Assembly (NCBI GenBank): GCA_026391675.1
Contig: JAPLDQ010000019.1
Span: 151,780-215,779, forward strand
Direction of reading: 5' to 3'
Length of the DNA: 64,000 nt
From: Bacteroidota bacterium
GTDB taxonomy: Bacteria > Bacteroidota > Bacteroidia > Bacteroidales > JACABE01
Positions 1 through 8,181 of the stretch are shown here, piece by piece (the first letter of the stretch is position 1; every line of letters starts with the position of its first letter). The translations under genes were made by a program, and so were the position numbers. The notes under the pieces are model-generated. The model was not told where the DNA came from. It made no database searches and was given only the letters and a program-made list of their open reading frames with translations.

Positions 1-1
1 C

Positions 2-511
2 GACAGCTTTATTGAAGTCATATCAGGCTTTGGCATTGCCATGATGATTATACGTATCAAAAGAAACCCTGAAAGTCCGGTAAGTAAATTTGAAACAAGA
101 GCACTGAGAATAACAGGTTTTGCCTTTTATATGCTGGCTGCAGGATTATTGTTTGGTATTATCACTAATCTGATCTATCATCACAAACCCGAAAACACCA
201 TTTGGGGCGTAGTTATTTCACTGATTTCCATTGTAGTGATGATATGGCTGCTGATGGTTAAAAAAGCAATTGGAAAAAAGCTAAATTCTGCACCTATCAT
301 TGCCGATGCCAATTGTACCAAAATTTGTATTTATATGTCTTTAACCTTGCTGGCTTCCAGTTTAATTTATAAAATAACAGGATTCAGCTATATTGACTCT
401 ATAGGAGCTGTAGGACTCATCTATTTCTCTATCAATGAAGGCAAAGAAGCTTTTGAAAATGCAAAAACCGGCAAATGCAGCTGCGGACATGATTGTAAAA
501 CAAACAGCTAA
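2..511 (+). CDS. Cation-efflux (CDF)-like membrane transporter, C-terminal part
   Basis: The reading frame is open to the left edge of the window, so this is the 3' part of a longer gene; the internal ATG at 41 is not the true start. The visible part begins DSFIEVISGFGIAM, which resembles the Asp/Glu-containing helix of cation diffusion facilitator proteins, and contains about four hydrophobic segments. It ends in a Cys/His-rich tail, CSCGHDC, that could bind a soft metal. The position just upstream of a likely copper cassette fits a metal-transport role. Family assignment rests on the partial topology and context only; substrate unknown. It converges with the next gene, with an 11-bp gap between stop codons. 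Confidence 0.55.
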   Translation, partial: DSFIEVISGFGIAMMIIRIKRNPESPVSKFETRALRITGFAFYMLAAGLLFGIITNLIYHHKPENTIWGVVISLISIVVMIWLLMVKKAIGKKLNSAPIIADANCTKICIYMSLTLLASSLIYKITGFSYIDSIGAVGLIYFSINEGKEAFENAKTGKCSCGHDCKTNS

Positions 512-522
512 TTTTTATTTTT

Positions 523-981
523 TTATTCTGCAGCAGTACAATATCTTTTTATTCGGGGAGATAATAATACAAAAATCCAGAAAGACGGAATTATAAACAC
601 CCATAATGGTCTCCACTCACTCATTCTGAGATAAGGGTTGGGATTCACAAAATCGGCCTTTTCCAGACTTAAAAATTGGTATGCTTCAGCAACAATATTT
701 ATTAGCAATAAAAATATCAAAATATTTCTTACAAAAATCAAGTTCTTTTTAATCGGTACAAAAAGAAGTGCAGAACAAACAATCACACAATTTGGATAAG
801 AAATTGGAAGAGACCAGCCTGTAATGGGAATAATCGATTCAATAAAATGTTTTGAACAAAAAATCTGAATTACAAATGCTATTAAAGAAACCAGCAATGA
901 AAAGAAAAAAAAGATTTTAAGTTCTATGGGTGCTGAAATAAATGTTTTTTTGGACTGGGATAAGAATTCTGAGAATCTCAT
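523..981 (-). CDS. Hypothetical integral membrane protein
   Basis: A 152-residue protein with about four hydrophobic segments (around residues 23-45, 63-77, 84-101 and 130-145) and a short basic cytoplasmic N-terminus. I do not recognise a family. It is a single gene on the minus strand, convergent with the preceding transporter and divergent from the HYC_CC_PP gene. An inner-membrane location is inferred from the hydrophobic segments; no catalytic motif is visible. Confidence 0.6.
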   Translation of the reverse strand: MRFSEFLSQSKKTFISAPIELKIFFFFSLLVSLIAFVIQIFCSKHFIESIIPITGWSLPISYPNCVIVCSALLFVPIKKNLIFVRNILIFLLLINIVAEAYQFLSLEKADFVNPNPYLRMSEWRPLWVFIIPSFWIFVLLSPRIKRYCTAAE

Positions 982-1063
982 AATCTATTAATTGAAATGA
1001 AATACAAATATATACTAATAATACTATTGTATACAAAAAAAGTAAAATTTAATTTCGAAGCAC

Positions 1064-1120
1064 CAATAACTTAATAACTTATTAACCTAATAACCTAATA
1101 ACTTAATAACCTAACAGCCT
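1064..1120. repeat. Low-complexity 8-9 bp tandem repeat (AATAACYT)
   Basis: About seven imperfect copies of an AATAACTT/AATAACCT unit lie in the divergent intergenic region. The same unit recurs near 6545-6580 and, inverted, near 16672-16705, so it belongs to a dispersed family in this genome. Confidence 0.75.
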
Positions 1121-1182
1121 AAAATTGTTAATTAACATTTATTTATAAAAATATTAATGAATTGATTCATATATTTGTAGCG

Positions 1183-1674
1183 GTGAAAAAAATAACAACA
1201 TATATTGTAAGCATAGCAATTATTTTGCTTATTCTGGCTTCTTCAAGCGGGATCAGCTTTGTTATTCATCATTGCTATACTTCTAAAACCGAGCATGTAA
1301 AGCTGTTTGCCGATAATTACAAATGCAAAACCGAAACAGAAGCCGAAGCCGAACAGGCGAAACCAAGTTGCTGTTGTTCCAGACACCATGAGTCTATTGA
1401 AGACCATAGCTTAAATCATATTAATAAAAGTGATTGCTGCACCAATACTTATAAATTTCTTAAATTTACTTATCAGTATGAAAATGGTATTTCTGCTTTT
1501 AAATTGATTATCAGCCAAATTCCTGTTATTTTCAGCTTTTCTGCTTTATTAAATACAGCGCCAAAAATTCAGGAAAATACTTATTTATACCGACCGCCTC
1601 CCCTTATAATGGCCGGAAAATATTTAATTCATTTCGTACATAATATCAAGATACCCTTCCCTGCTCATTTCTAA
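1183..1674 (+). CDS. HYC_CC_PP family protein (Cys/His-rich, metal cassette)
   Basis: About 163 residues with one N-terminal membrane segment followed by HHCY, two CC/CCC clusters (PSCCCSRHH and SDCC) and a proline-rich YRPPP near the C-terminus. This order of motifs matches the Bacteroidota HYC_CC_PP family, whose genes usually sit beside copper/heavy-metal uptake genes. The TonB receptor follows 69 bp downstream and the HMA protein after that. I chose GTG 1183 because a TTG at 1162 would lie upstream of a TAnnTTTG-like box (TATATTTG, 1170-1177). With that box the mRNA would have almost no leader. Molecular role is unknown; metal binding or sensing is inferred. Confidence 0.75.
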   Translation: MKKITTYIVSIAIILLILASSSGISFVIHHCYTSKTEHVKLFADNYKCKTETEAEAEQAKPSCCCSRHHESIEDHSLNHINKSDCCTNTYKFLKFTYQYENGISAFKLIISQIPVIFSFSALLNTAPKIQENTYLYRPPPLIMAGKYLIHFVHNIKIPFPAHF

Positions 1675-1743
1675 TTATTTTTAATTCAGGAATACTGTAT
1701 TGTATTCCCCTGTTTATTTATTAATAATATAAAATATATAGAA

Positions 1744-4053
1744 ATGCGAATAAAAACATTAATTATAGCGGCTATACTGCTGCTCAATACTCTGTCAGTT
1801 ATTTCTCAGAATGTCTCTGGAAATATTTATGAAATAAACGAAAAAAAAGAAAAGAATCCTGTAACAGGTGTAAATGTTTTCTGGTTAGGGACAACAATTG
1901 GAACGACCAGCAATACAGAAGGCAAATTCCAGCTTTCAACAGTTGGAATTACTGATAAAAAATTAGTTTTCAGATTTCTGGGTTTTAAAACAGATACAGT
2001 TGATACAAGAGATAAAAATAAGATAGATCATCTGATGACAACAGAAAACCAGGAGCTTGGGACTATTGAAATAAAAGAAAGAAACGACAGCTATGTATCA
2101 AAGATGAATACCCGAAATGTTCAGGTAATTACTACAGGTGAATTATTTAAAGCCGCCTGCTGTAATCTTTCCGAAAGCTTCGAAACCAATGCATCAGTAG
2201 ATGTTTCATACAGCGATGCAATTACCGGTGCCAAACAAATTCAGATGCTGGGTTTATCAGGTATTTACAGTCAGATTCAAACAGAAAACTTTCCATCTGT
2301 CAGAGGCATGGCTTCTACTTTCGGATTGAATTACATTCCCGGTTCGTGGATGGAATCCATACAAATAGCAAAAGGTACATCATCTGTTATCAATGGTTTT
2401 GAATCCATTACCGGTCAGATTAATGTGGAATATAAAAAACCTGCAAAATCCGATCAGCTGTTTGTAAATATTTATGCCAACAACCATGCCAGGCTTGAAA
2501 GCAATGTTACAACTGCATACAAACTCAATGATAAGCTGAGTACCATGCTGATGCTGCATACCGATAATTTCAACAATAAGATTGACAATAACCACGACAA
2601 TTTCATGGATTTACCACGGTTGAATACCATTAACTTATTCAACCGCTGGGATTATATGGTTCCCGGTAAATTTACCTCAAGGTTTGGCGTTAAATACATG
2701 GAAGAACACCGCAGCGGTGGAACTATGGATTATGATGAAAATACCTTTGTTGATGATACGGCAAAAATCAATAAACAAACACAACCGTATGGTTTCAGCC
2801 TGACTACAAGAAGAGGTGAAGTTTTCTGGAAAAACGGCATTATCTTTGCCAAGCCCTATACAAGTCTGGCTTTAATTGTAAATGCCACCAATCATGAACA
2901 GAAAGGTTATTTCGGAATTAACAATTACTATGGCCGCGAAAGGACATTGTATGCCAATTTAATGTATCAGTCAACCATCGTTAATACCGACAATAAATTC
3001 ACTACCGGTTTGAGTTATATGCTGGATAATAATGTAGAAGAATATCATCAGAAATTATACATATATAATTATCAGGTTTTTAATAATGGTGATTTATTTA
3101 CAGTCAATCATTCAATAAATAATTATTACAATTTAAACCGTCAGGAAGATATACCCGGAGCTTTCCTGGAATATACCTATTCCCATAAGGATAAAATTAC
3201 GGTTATTGCCGGTATCAGGGCTGATCATCATAATAAATACGGTATGTTCTACACACCACGTTTAAATATTCGCTATCATTTGAATGAAAAGACAACTGTA
3301 CGCGGCTCAATAGGCTATGGCTACCGAACAGCCAATCTGATTTCCGAAAACCTTTCACTGCTGGCCAGTCAGCGTGCCTTTGTTTTTGCAACTGACATAA
3401 AGCAGGAAAAAGCCCTGAATTTCGGGGTAAATTTCACCAAAGAATTTACATTGTTTGAACGCAAAGCTGAATTTGATGTGGATATTTACCGTACCAATTT
3501 CGAAAATCAGGTGATTGTTGACCTGGAGAAAACGCCTACAACTGCTTACTTTTATAATCTTGACGGCAAATCCTATTCCAACAGCTATCAGGCACAATTA
3601 AGTATGGAACCCATCAAAAGCCTGACTGTATTGGTTGCTTACCGTATCAATGATGTAAAAACCACCATTGACGGCAATCTGGTACAACGTCCGTTTGTAA
3701 ACAAATATAAAGGACTGGTAACCCTATCCTATGCTACAAGGTTTGACAAATGGAAATTCGATTTTACCACACAGTTTAACGGAAGTGCCCGTTTGCCGAA
3801 TCAGAGCTTAATGCCGGCCAAAATCAAAAGAAGCGAAACCACACCTGAATATATCATCATGAATGCACAGATTACTAAAAAATTCAAGCATTTTGATATC
3901 TATCTGGGTGGCGAAAATCTTGGCAATTTCACACAAAGTGATCCAATTACCGAAGCTTTTGCTCCTTATCATACACACTTTGATACTACCATGACCTGGG
4001 GACCCATTATCGGCACTACAATTTATGCCGGTTTAAGGTTAACTATTAAATAG
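1744..4053 (+). CDS. TonB-dependent outer-membrane receptor, probable metal (copper) uptake
   Basis: A 769-residue outer-membrane receptor. It has a signal peptide (residues 1-21), a carboxypeptidase-regulatory-like beta-sandwich (about 22-105), a plug domain (about 120-240) and a C-terminal beta-barrel ending in an aromatic/hydrophobic strand (YAGLRLTIK). A vicinal Cys pair, C139-C140, opens the plug in the context ACCNLSESFETN, which is characteristic of a receptor subgroup I associate with metal cassettes. Its genomic partners, a Cys-rich HYC_CC_PP protein upstream and an HMA-domain protein downstream, suggest copper or another soft metal as cargo. Length is normal for a receptor with this N-domain. 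Substrate is inferred from context. Confidence 0.87.
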   Translation: MRIKTLIIAAILLLNTLSVISQNVSGNIYEINEKKEKNPVTGVNVFWLGTTIGTTSNTEGKFQLSTVGITDKKLVFRFLGFKTDTVDTRDKNKIDHLMTTENQELGTIEIKERNDSYVSKMNTRNVQVITTGELFKAACCNLSESFETNASVDVSYSDAITGAKQIQMLGLSGIYSQIQTENFPSVRGMASTFGLNYIPGSWMESIQIAKGTSSVINGFESITGQINVEYKKPAKSDQLFVNIYANNHARLESNVTTAYKLNDKLSTMLMLHTDNFNNKIDNNHDNFMDLPRLNTINLFNRWDYMVPGKFTSRFGVKYMEEHRSGGTMDYDENTFVDDTAKINKQTQPYGFSLTTRRGEVFWKNGIIFAKPYTSLALIVNATNHEQKGYFGINNYYGRERTLYANLMYQSTIVNTDNKFTTGLSYMLDNNVEEYHQKLYIYNYQVFNNGDLFTVNHSINNYYNLNRQEDIPGAFLEYTYSHKDKITVIAGIRADHHNKYGMFYTPRLNIRYHLNEKTTVRGSIGYGYRTANLISENLSLLASQRAFVFATDIKQEKALNFGVNFTKEFTLFERKAEFDVDIYRTNFENQVIVDLEKTPTTAYFYNLDGKSYSNSYQAQLSMEPIKSLTVLVAYRINDVKTTIDGNLVQRPFVNKYKGLVTLSYATRFDKWKFDFTTQFNGSARLPNQSLMPAKIKRSETTPEYIIMNAQITKKFKHFDIYLGGENLGNFTQSDPITEAFAPYHTHFDTTMTWGPIIGTTIYAGLRLTIK

Positions 4054-4060
4054 CACGTTA

Positions 4061-4092
4061 TTTGCTGTATCTTAAATAAAAATATAATTTTG
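4061..4092 (+). promoter_or_regulatory. Bacteroidota housekeeping promoter for the HMA protein
   Basis: TTTG at 4061-4064, a 20-bp spacer, then TAATTTTG at 4085-4092 match the Bacteroidota consensus TTTG-N19-21-TAnnTTTG. The leader to the ATG at 4181 is about 85 nt. Confidence 0.65.
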
Positions 4093-4180
4093 TAAAAATA
4101 ATTTACCTCTAAGGCAGTAAGGGCAATTAGAATCACTAAGAAAAAATAAAAATAAATATTAATCAATAAATAAAAACAAA

Positions 4181-4540
4181 ATGAAAACTAAAGTAATCGT
4201 AGCCATTATAGCAGTAATGGCATTTTTAGCACAAACAACAATGGCTCAGGACAAAAAAGCCGGCAATATGGCAACCATCAAAATCAAAACATCCTCAGTT
4301 TGCGGTATGTGTAAAGAAACCATTGAAAAAGCCATGGCATTCGAAAAAGGAGTAAAAACTTCGGATCTGGATACAAAAACCAAGATTGTAACAGTTACCT
4401 ACAATACTGAAAAAACCACTCCTGAAAAAATAAAACTTGCCATAAGCAAAGCAGGATATGATGCAGATGAAGTAAAAGCTGACCCAAAAGCCTATGCAAA
4501 ACTTTCACCTTGCTGCAAAAAAGACAGTAAAATGCACTAA
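4181..4540 (+). CDS. Periplasmic heavy-metal-associated (HMA) domain protein
   Basis: 119 residues: a cleavable signal peptide (1-22, ending TMAQ), then one ferredoxin-like HMA fold with the metal-binding pair C41-GM-C44 in SVCGMCKETIEKA. An extra C-terminal LSPCCKKDSKMH tail adds two cysteines, a methionine and a histidine. It is probably exported and probably binds Cu(I) or a similar ion, passing it to or from the adjacent TonB receptor. It has its own housekeeping promoter, and a perfect hairpin follows 23 bp after the stop. The HMA call is strong; the metal is inferred. Confidence 0.87.
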   Translation: MKTKVIVAIIAVMAFLAQTTMAQDKKAGNMATIKIKTSSVCGMCKETIEKAMAFEKGVKTSDLDTKTKIVTVTYNTEKTTPEKIKLAISKAGYDADEVKADPKAYAKLSPCCKKDSKMH

Positions 4541-4563
4541 TTCTTAATAGTAGCGATTTATTT

Positions 4564-4596
4564 AAACCTGCCAGATTTTAAAAATCTGGCAGGTTT
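4564..4596. terminator. Perfect palindromic hairpin after HMA gene
   Basis: AAACCTGCCAGATTTT pairs with AAAATCTGGCAGGTTT, giving a 16-bp stem with almost no loop. It is likely a bidirectional terminator or one of the dispersed palindromes of this genome. Confidence 0.7.
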
Positions 4597-4606
4597 TGAA
4601 AAAAGC

Positions 4607-4635
4607 AAAGCTGTCCGAAAAAAGGCAGCTTTTTT
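4607..4635 (+). terminator. Second terminator-like hairpin
   Basis: AAAGCTG and CAGCTTT flank a 12-nt loop and are followed by a T run. The text CTGTCCGAAAA resembles a degenerate sequence at about 5438-5465, after the next gene, and the outer arm of the 38.2-kb MITE-like element. Confidence 0.55.
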
Positions 4636-4761
4636 ATTATCAGAAAAAAAATAAAATCATTACAATGAAGTAATGTTATTTATTATAAATTTACCAAAAA
4701 TTGTCTTTTAGCGATTATCCCGGATATTACTAAATATATGGTATTTCAAAAAATACATTTT

Positions 4762-5400
4762 ATGAATCGATTTAAAATCATTATCCTGTTGTTCTCTTTT
4801 TCCTGCCTGTTTTCCTGCGAAACACCGGTAACTTTCAGTGAACCACAACCTGTAGGTATAAGCAATTTATCCGGATTCCCTAAGCTTATTCAAGGTCAAT
4901 ATATAAGTTTTACTGACAATTCCATACTTTCGATCAGTGAAAATTTAATGCTCAGAATTTATGATTTTGATGAAAAAATTCACAAAAACCAGCTTGACAG
5001 TACCTCAAGACTTATAGGTAATACAATTGTTGACTTAACAACAAATGAAAAAACTCATATTAAACATGAGGGCGACAGCCTGATTTCTCACATTCATTAC
5101 ATTGACACCTTATTTCAAATTGACAATGAAAATGTGGTGAAAAAGTTTAAAGGATATTATTTCTTAAACAAATTTTATGGAAATACCAGTTGGGAAGTTA
5201 AAAAACTGGAATTATCAAAAGGAAAACTTATTATCAGCCGCATATCCACAAAAATAGAGATTGAGAATCTAAAAACAATTACAGAATCATCACAGGATAC
5301 TATTGCTCCTTATAAATTCACAATTACAAAAAAACAATTTAAAAAATTCATCAAAAGTGATGGATTTAGTGACAGTGAAGTATTTATAAAGCAAAAATAA
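4762..5400 (+). CDS. Hypothetical lipoprotein
   Basis: From ATG 4762 the protein has 212 residues and begins with a lipoprotein signal peptide (MNRFKIIILLFSFSCLFSC; lipobox LFSC, lipidated Cys at 19). An upstream in-frame ATG at 4738 would add eight residues ahead of the charged N-region and is less likely. The mature part is mixed alpha/beta in appearance with many Lys and no motif I recognise. It is probably anchored in the outer membrane facing the periplasm, as is usual for such Bacteroidota lipoproteins. It is a single gene between two hairpins. Function unknown. Confidence 0.65.
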   Translation: MNRFKIIILLFSFSCLFSCETPVTFSEPQPVGISNLSGFPKLIQGQYISFTDNSILSISENLMLRIYDFDEKIHKNQLDSTSRLIGNTIVDLTTNEKTHIKHEGDSLISHIHYIDTLFQIDNENVVKKFKGYYFLNKFYGNTSWEVKKLELSKGKLIISRISTKIEIENLKTITESSQDTIAPYKFTITKKQFKKFIKSDGFSDSEVFIKQK

Positions 5401-5489
5401 TTGATATACTCAAAGCTGTAGGAATTTGAAGAATATAAAAGTTGTCTGAAAAGCAGTTTTTTTTATATTTTCATTAAGAATATTATTTG

Positions 5490-5497
5490 TAATTTTG
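5490..5497 (+). promoter_or_regulatory. -7 box (TAATTTTG) upstream of Sua5/YciO gene
   Basis: A TAnnTTTG match 20 bp before the ATG at 5518. No convincing -33 TTTG is visible, so it is supported only by the -7 box. Confidence 0.4.
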
Positions 5498-5517
5498 GAA
5501 ATAGATTACAATAAGCC

Positions 5518-6138
5518 ATGTTACTGAAAATTTATCCTGAGAATCCCAATCCACGCGATGTTCAAACTGTAATAGAATGTTTGAAAGACGGAGGTATTAT
5601 TATTTACCCTACAGATACTGTTTATGGTATGGGTTGCGATATTTTCAAGAATAAATCTGTTGAAAAGATAGCAATGATTAAGGGTATAAAAGTGGAGAAA
5701 ACCAATTTTTCATTTATCTGCTATGATTTAAGCCATTTGTCAGATTTTTGCAAGCCCATCAGCAACTCCACCTATAAGCTGATGAAAAAGGCGCTGCCCG
5801 GACCATTTACCTTTATTCTTGATGCCAACAACAATGTACCCAAACTTTTCCAGAGCAAACGTAAAACGGTAGGTATCCGTATTCCGGATAACAATATTGC
5901 CCGGATTATAGTTGATGAATTGGGCAATCCTATTATGTCCACTTCCATTTATGATGAAGATGATGTTGTTGAATACACCACTGACCCGGAGCTGATTTAT
6001 GAAAAATGGGGTGAAATCGTTGATATTGTTATTGATGGTGGCTATGGTGATAATGAACCCTCAACCGTGGTAAGCTGTATAAACGATGAAATTGAAGTTA
6101 TCCGCCAGGGAAAAGGAATGATAGAAGATTATATCTAA
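5518..6138 (+). CDS. Sua5/YciO/YrdC/YwlC family protein (L-threonylcarbamoyladenylate synthase-like)
   Basis: 206 residues forming one YrdC-like alpha/beta domain. Family proteins bind tRNA or make threonylcarbamoyl-AMP from threonine, bicarbonate and ATP for t6A37 of ANN-decoding tRNAs. Visible hallmarks are GGIIIYPTDTVYG near residue 24, ALPGPFTFIL near 93, and TVGIRIPDN near 119. The length, without the C-terminal Sua5 domain, fits the short YrdC/YciO type. The motif that would be KR..KxxP is replaced by KGIKVEKTNFSF, so YciO-like divergence is possible and the tRNA role is not certain. A cupin gene follows after 8 bp, probably as one operon. Confidence 0.85.
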   Translation: MLLKIYPENPNPRDVQTVIECLKDGGIIIYPTDTVYGMGCDIFKNKSVEKIAMIKGIKVEKTNFSFICYDLSHLSDFCKPISNSTYKLMKKALPGPFTFILDANNNVPKLFQSKRKTVGIRIPDNNIARIIVDELGNPIMSTSIYDEDDVVEYTTDPELIYEKWGEIVDIVIDGGYGDNEPSTVVSCINDEIEVIRQGKGMIEDYI

Positions 6139-6146
6139 TCCACAAT

Positions 6147-6464
6147 ATGCTGAATAATATATTTGAAAATATAGCTGCAGCTTCTGAAAATGAACGCATT
6201 GAAGTAATTCTGAACGATGAGAACATTGTGATTGAAAGGATTATTTCCTATGGAAATCCTACACCGGAAGGTTACTGGTATAATCAGGACAAAAATGAAT
6301 GGGTTTTATTGCTCTCAGGCGAAGCAAAATTAGAATTTAAGGATAAGAAAACAATTAATCTGAAAGCCGGAGATTATCTGATGATAAATGCCCATCAGGA
6401 ACACCGGGTTGTTTATACCAGTAAAGAACCCAACTGCATATGGCTGGCTTTTCATTTTAAATAA
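6147..6464 (+). CDS. Small cupin-domain protein
   Basis: 105 residues with a single cupin barrel. Cupin motif 1 is recognisable as EWVLLLSGEAKLEF (residues ~51-64) and motif 2 as GDYLMINAHQEHRVVYT (~75-91), with candidate metal ligands among the histidines of HQEH. It lies 8 bp after the Sua5/YciO-like gene and is probably co-transcribed with it. The usual motif-1 HxH is absent or degenerate (EW...), so metal binding may be reduced. Substrate unknown. Confidence 0.75.
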   Translation: MLNNIFENIAAASENERIEVILNDENIVIERIISYGNPTPEGYWYNQDKNEWVLLLSGEAKLEFKDKKTINLKAGDYLMINAHQEHRVVYTSKEPNCIWLAFHFK

Positions 6465-6465
6465 T

Positions 6466-6507
6466 TGGTGATTTGGCGATTTAGTGATTTGGCGATTTAG
6501 CGATTTA
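6466..6507. repeat. Low-complexity repeat of GATTTGGC/GATTTAGY
   Basis: Five consecutive 8-9 bp units in the gap before rarA. Related units occur at 19341-19360 and 19498-19512. Confidence 0.7.
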
Positions 6508-6540
6508 TTAGATATCGGAATTATTCATTAAGGTATAAAA

Positions 6541-6635
6541 TATGAATAACTTAATAACTTAATAACTTAATAACCTATTAACTATATAACTTTACAAACC
6601 TAATAATTCATAATTCATAATTTATAACTCATAAC
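6541..6635. repeat. AATAACTT tandem run and AATTCATAATTCATAA run
   Basis: The AATAACTT/AATAACCT family from 1064-1120 recurs here, followed by repeats of TAATTCATAATTCATAAT and TAACTCATAACTCA that end immediately before the rarA start codon. Confidence 0.7.
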
Positions 6636-6638
6636 TCA

Positions 6639-7907
6639 ATGAACCCTCTTCCTCCATTAGCCGAACAATTGCGACCAGGCAGTCTTGATAGCTATATCGG
6701 GCAAACCCATCTGGTGGGAGAAAAAGCTATTTTGCGGACAGCCATAGAATCGGGCAATATACCTAGCATGATTTTATGGGGACCACCGGGAGTAGGCAAA
6801 ACCACATTGGCATATATTATTTCCCAATACCTGAACAAGGAATTTTACACCCTGAGTGCTGTTAATTCCGGGGTAAAAGATGTGAGGGATGTAATTGAAA
6901 AAGCTGCAAATTCTGTTCATAATGCAATTCTTTTTATTGATGAAATTCACCGTTTCAATAAATCGCAGCAGGATTCCTTATTAGGAGCTGTTGAAAAGGG
7001 AATCATCACTTTAATTGGAGCAACTACCGAGAATCCGTCTTTTGAAGTTATTTCACCTTTGCTTTCCCGTTGTCAGGTCTATATATTAAAAAATCTGGAG
7101 AAAGATGATTTACTGCAATTGCTGGAAACTGCACGTTTGCATCTTGAAATGCAATTTAAAATCTCTATATCTATTCCTGAAACCGAAGCATTATTAAGAA
7201 TTTCAGGTGGTGATGCCCGCAGATTGCTCAATGCCATTGAACTGGTTGTGAATATTGAAAAGAAAAAAAACAAGGTTGAAATTACCAACGAATTGGTATT
7301 GCAGATTGTGCAACAGAACCTTGCTTTGTACGACAAAGGTGGCGAGATGCATTATGATGTAATTTCTGCTTTTATCAAATCCATACGCGGCAGCGATCCC
7401 AATGCAGCGGTGTATTATCTGGCGCGCATGATAGCCGGAGGCGAGGATTTGAAATTTATTGCCCGCCGCATGCTGATTTTAGCTTCAGAAGATATCGGCA
7501 ATGCCAATCCCAATGCGCTATTACTTGCCAATGCCTGCTTTGAAGCCGTGAATAAAATCGGTTATCCTGAATCAAGAATTATACTTTCACAAACAGCTAT
7601 TTACCTGGCAACATCAGTAAAAAGCAATTCCAGCATAGTCGCCATCGAAGAAGCCTTATCGGCAGTGAGCAAAACGGGTGACCTCGCAGTTCCGCTGGAT
7701 TTAAGGAATGCCCAGACCAAACTCATGAAAGATATCGGCTATGGAAAAGAATATAAGTATGCCCATAGCTTTGAGCATAATTTTGTTGATCAGGAGTTTT
7801 TACCCGAGAAAATTAAAGGTAAAAAGTTTTATGAGCCTCAGAATAATCAGCGGGAAAATGAAATCAGAGCAAGGCTGAAGGCCCTCTGGAAGAAATACGG
7901 ATATTAA
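6639..7907 (+). CDS. rarA: Replication-associated recombination protein A (RarA/MgsA AAA+ ATPase)
   Basis: 422 residues, normal length for RarA. This AAA+ clamp-loader-like ATPase acts at stalled replication forks. Visible elements: N-terminal PLAEQLRP and LVGEK, Walker A GPPGVGKTT (residues 48-56), Walker B ILFIDEIHRFNKSQQD, sensor-1 GATTENPSFEV, arginine-finger region LLSRCQVY, then sensor-2 GGDARRLLNAIE and the C-terminal MgsA oligomerisation domain (ASEDIGNANP...). It stands alone between two repeat-filled gaps. The low-complexity repeats run up to the ATG, so its promoter must lie within them. Identification is very secure. Confidence 0.96.
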   Translation: MNPLPPLAEQLRPGSLDSYIGQTHLVGEKAILRTAIESGNIPSMILWGPPGVGKTTLAYIISQYLNKEFYTLSAVNSGVKDVRDVIEKAANSVHNAILFIDEIHRFNKSQQDSLLGAVEKGIITLIGATTENPSFEVISPLLSRCQVYILKNLEKDDLLQLLETARLHLEMQFKISISIPETEALLRISGGDARRLLNAIELVVNIEKKKNKVEITNELVLQIVQQNLALYDKGGEMHYDVISAFIKSIRGSDPNAAVYYLARMIAGGEDLKFIARRMLILASEDIGNANPNALLLANACFEAVNKIGYPESRIILSQTAIYLATSVKSNSSIVAIEEALSAVSKTGDLAVPLDLRNAQTKLMKDIGYGKEYKYAHSFEHNFVDQEFLPEKIKGKKFYEPQNNQRENEIRARLKALWKKYGY

Positions 7908-7973
7908 ATTTAGAATTCAGAAGGAAGAAGGAAGAGTTATGAGTTATGAGTTATAAATTATTGCGGTGAGGAC

Positions 7974-8066
7974 TTTTGTCATTCCGAGCGATAGCGAGGA
8001 ATCTCAATTAAATAATTTATACATTTTAATTGAGATGCTTCACTTCTTACAGAATGACAAAGAAAA
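7974..8066. repeat. Long imperfect inverted repeat
   Basis: TTTGTCATTC at the left and GAATGACAAAG at the right form the outer arms. GAATCTCAATTAAA and TTTTAATTGAGAT form the inner arms. The whole 90-bp unit could fold into a long hairpin. Fragments of the same sequence occur at 16726-16735 and 16998-17018. Confidence 0.7.
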
Positions 8067-8103
8067 GATTAATATTACAAAACCAAATTGTCAAATTATA
8101 TTC

Positions 8104-8134
8104 CAACTGCGCTTCGACTCCGCTCAGCGCCCGA
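8104..8134. repeat. Dispersed repeat containing CTTCGACTCCGCTCAG
   Basis: The GCGCTTCGACTCCGCTCAGCG core also occurs twice, in opposite orientations, at 22388-22476. It is unrelated to the adjacent genes and belongs to a dispersed intergenic family. Confidence 0.7.
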
Positions 8135-8181
8135 TAAAAAGTAGCCGTATCAATGCATTATCGCATAAACACATCAGCACA

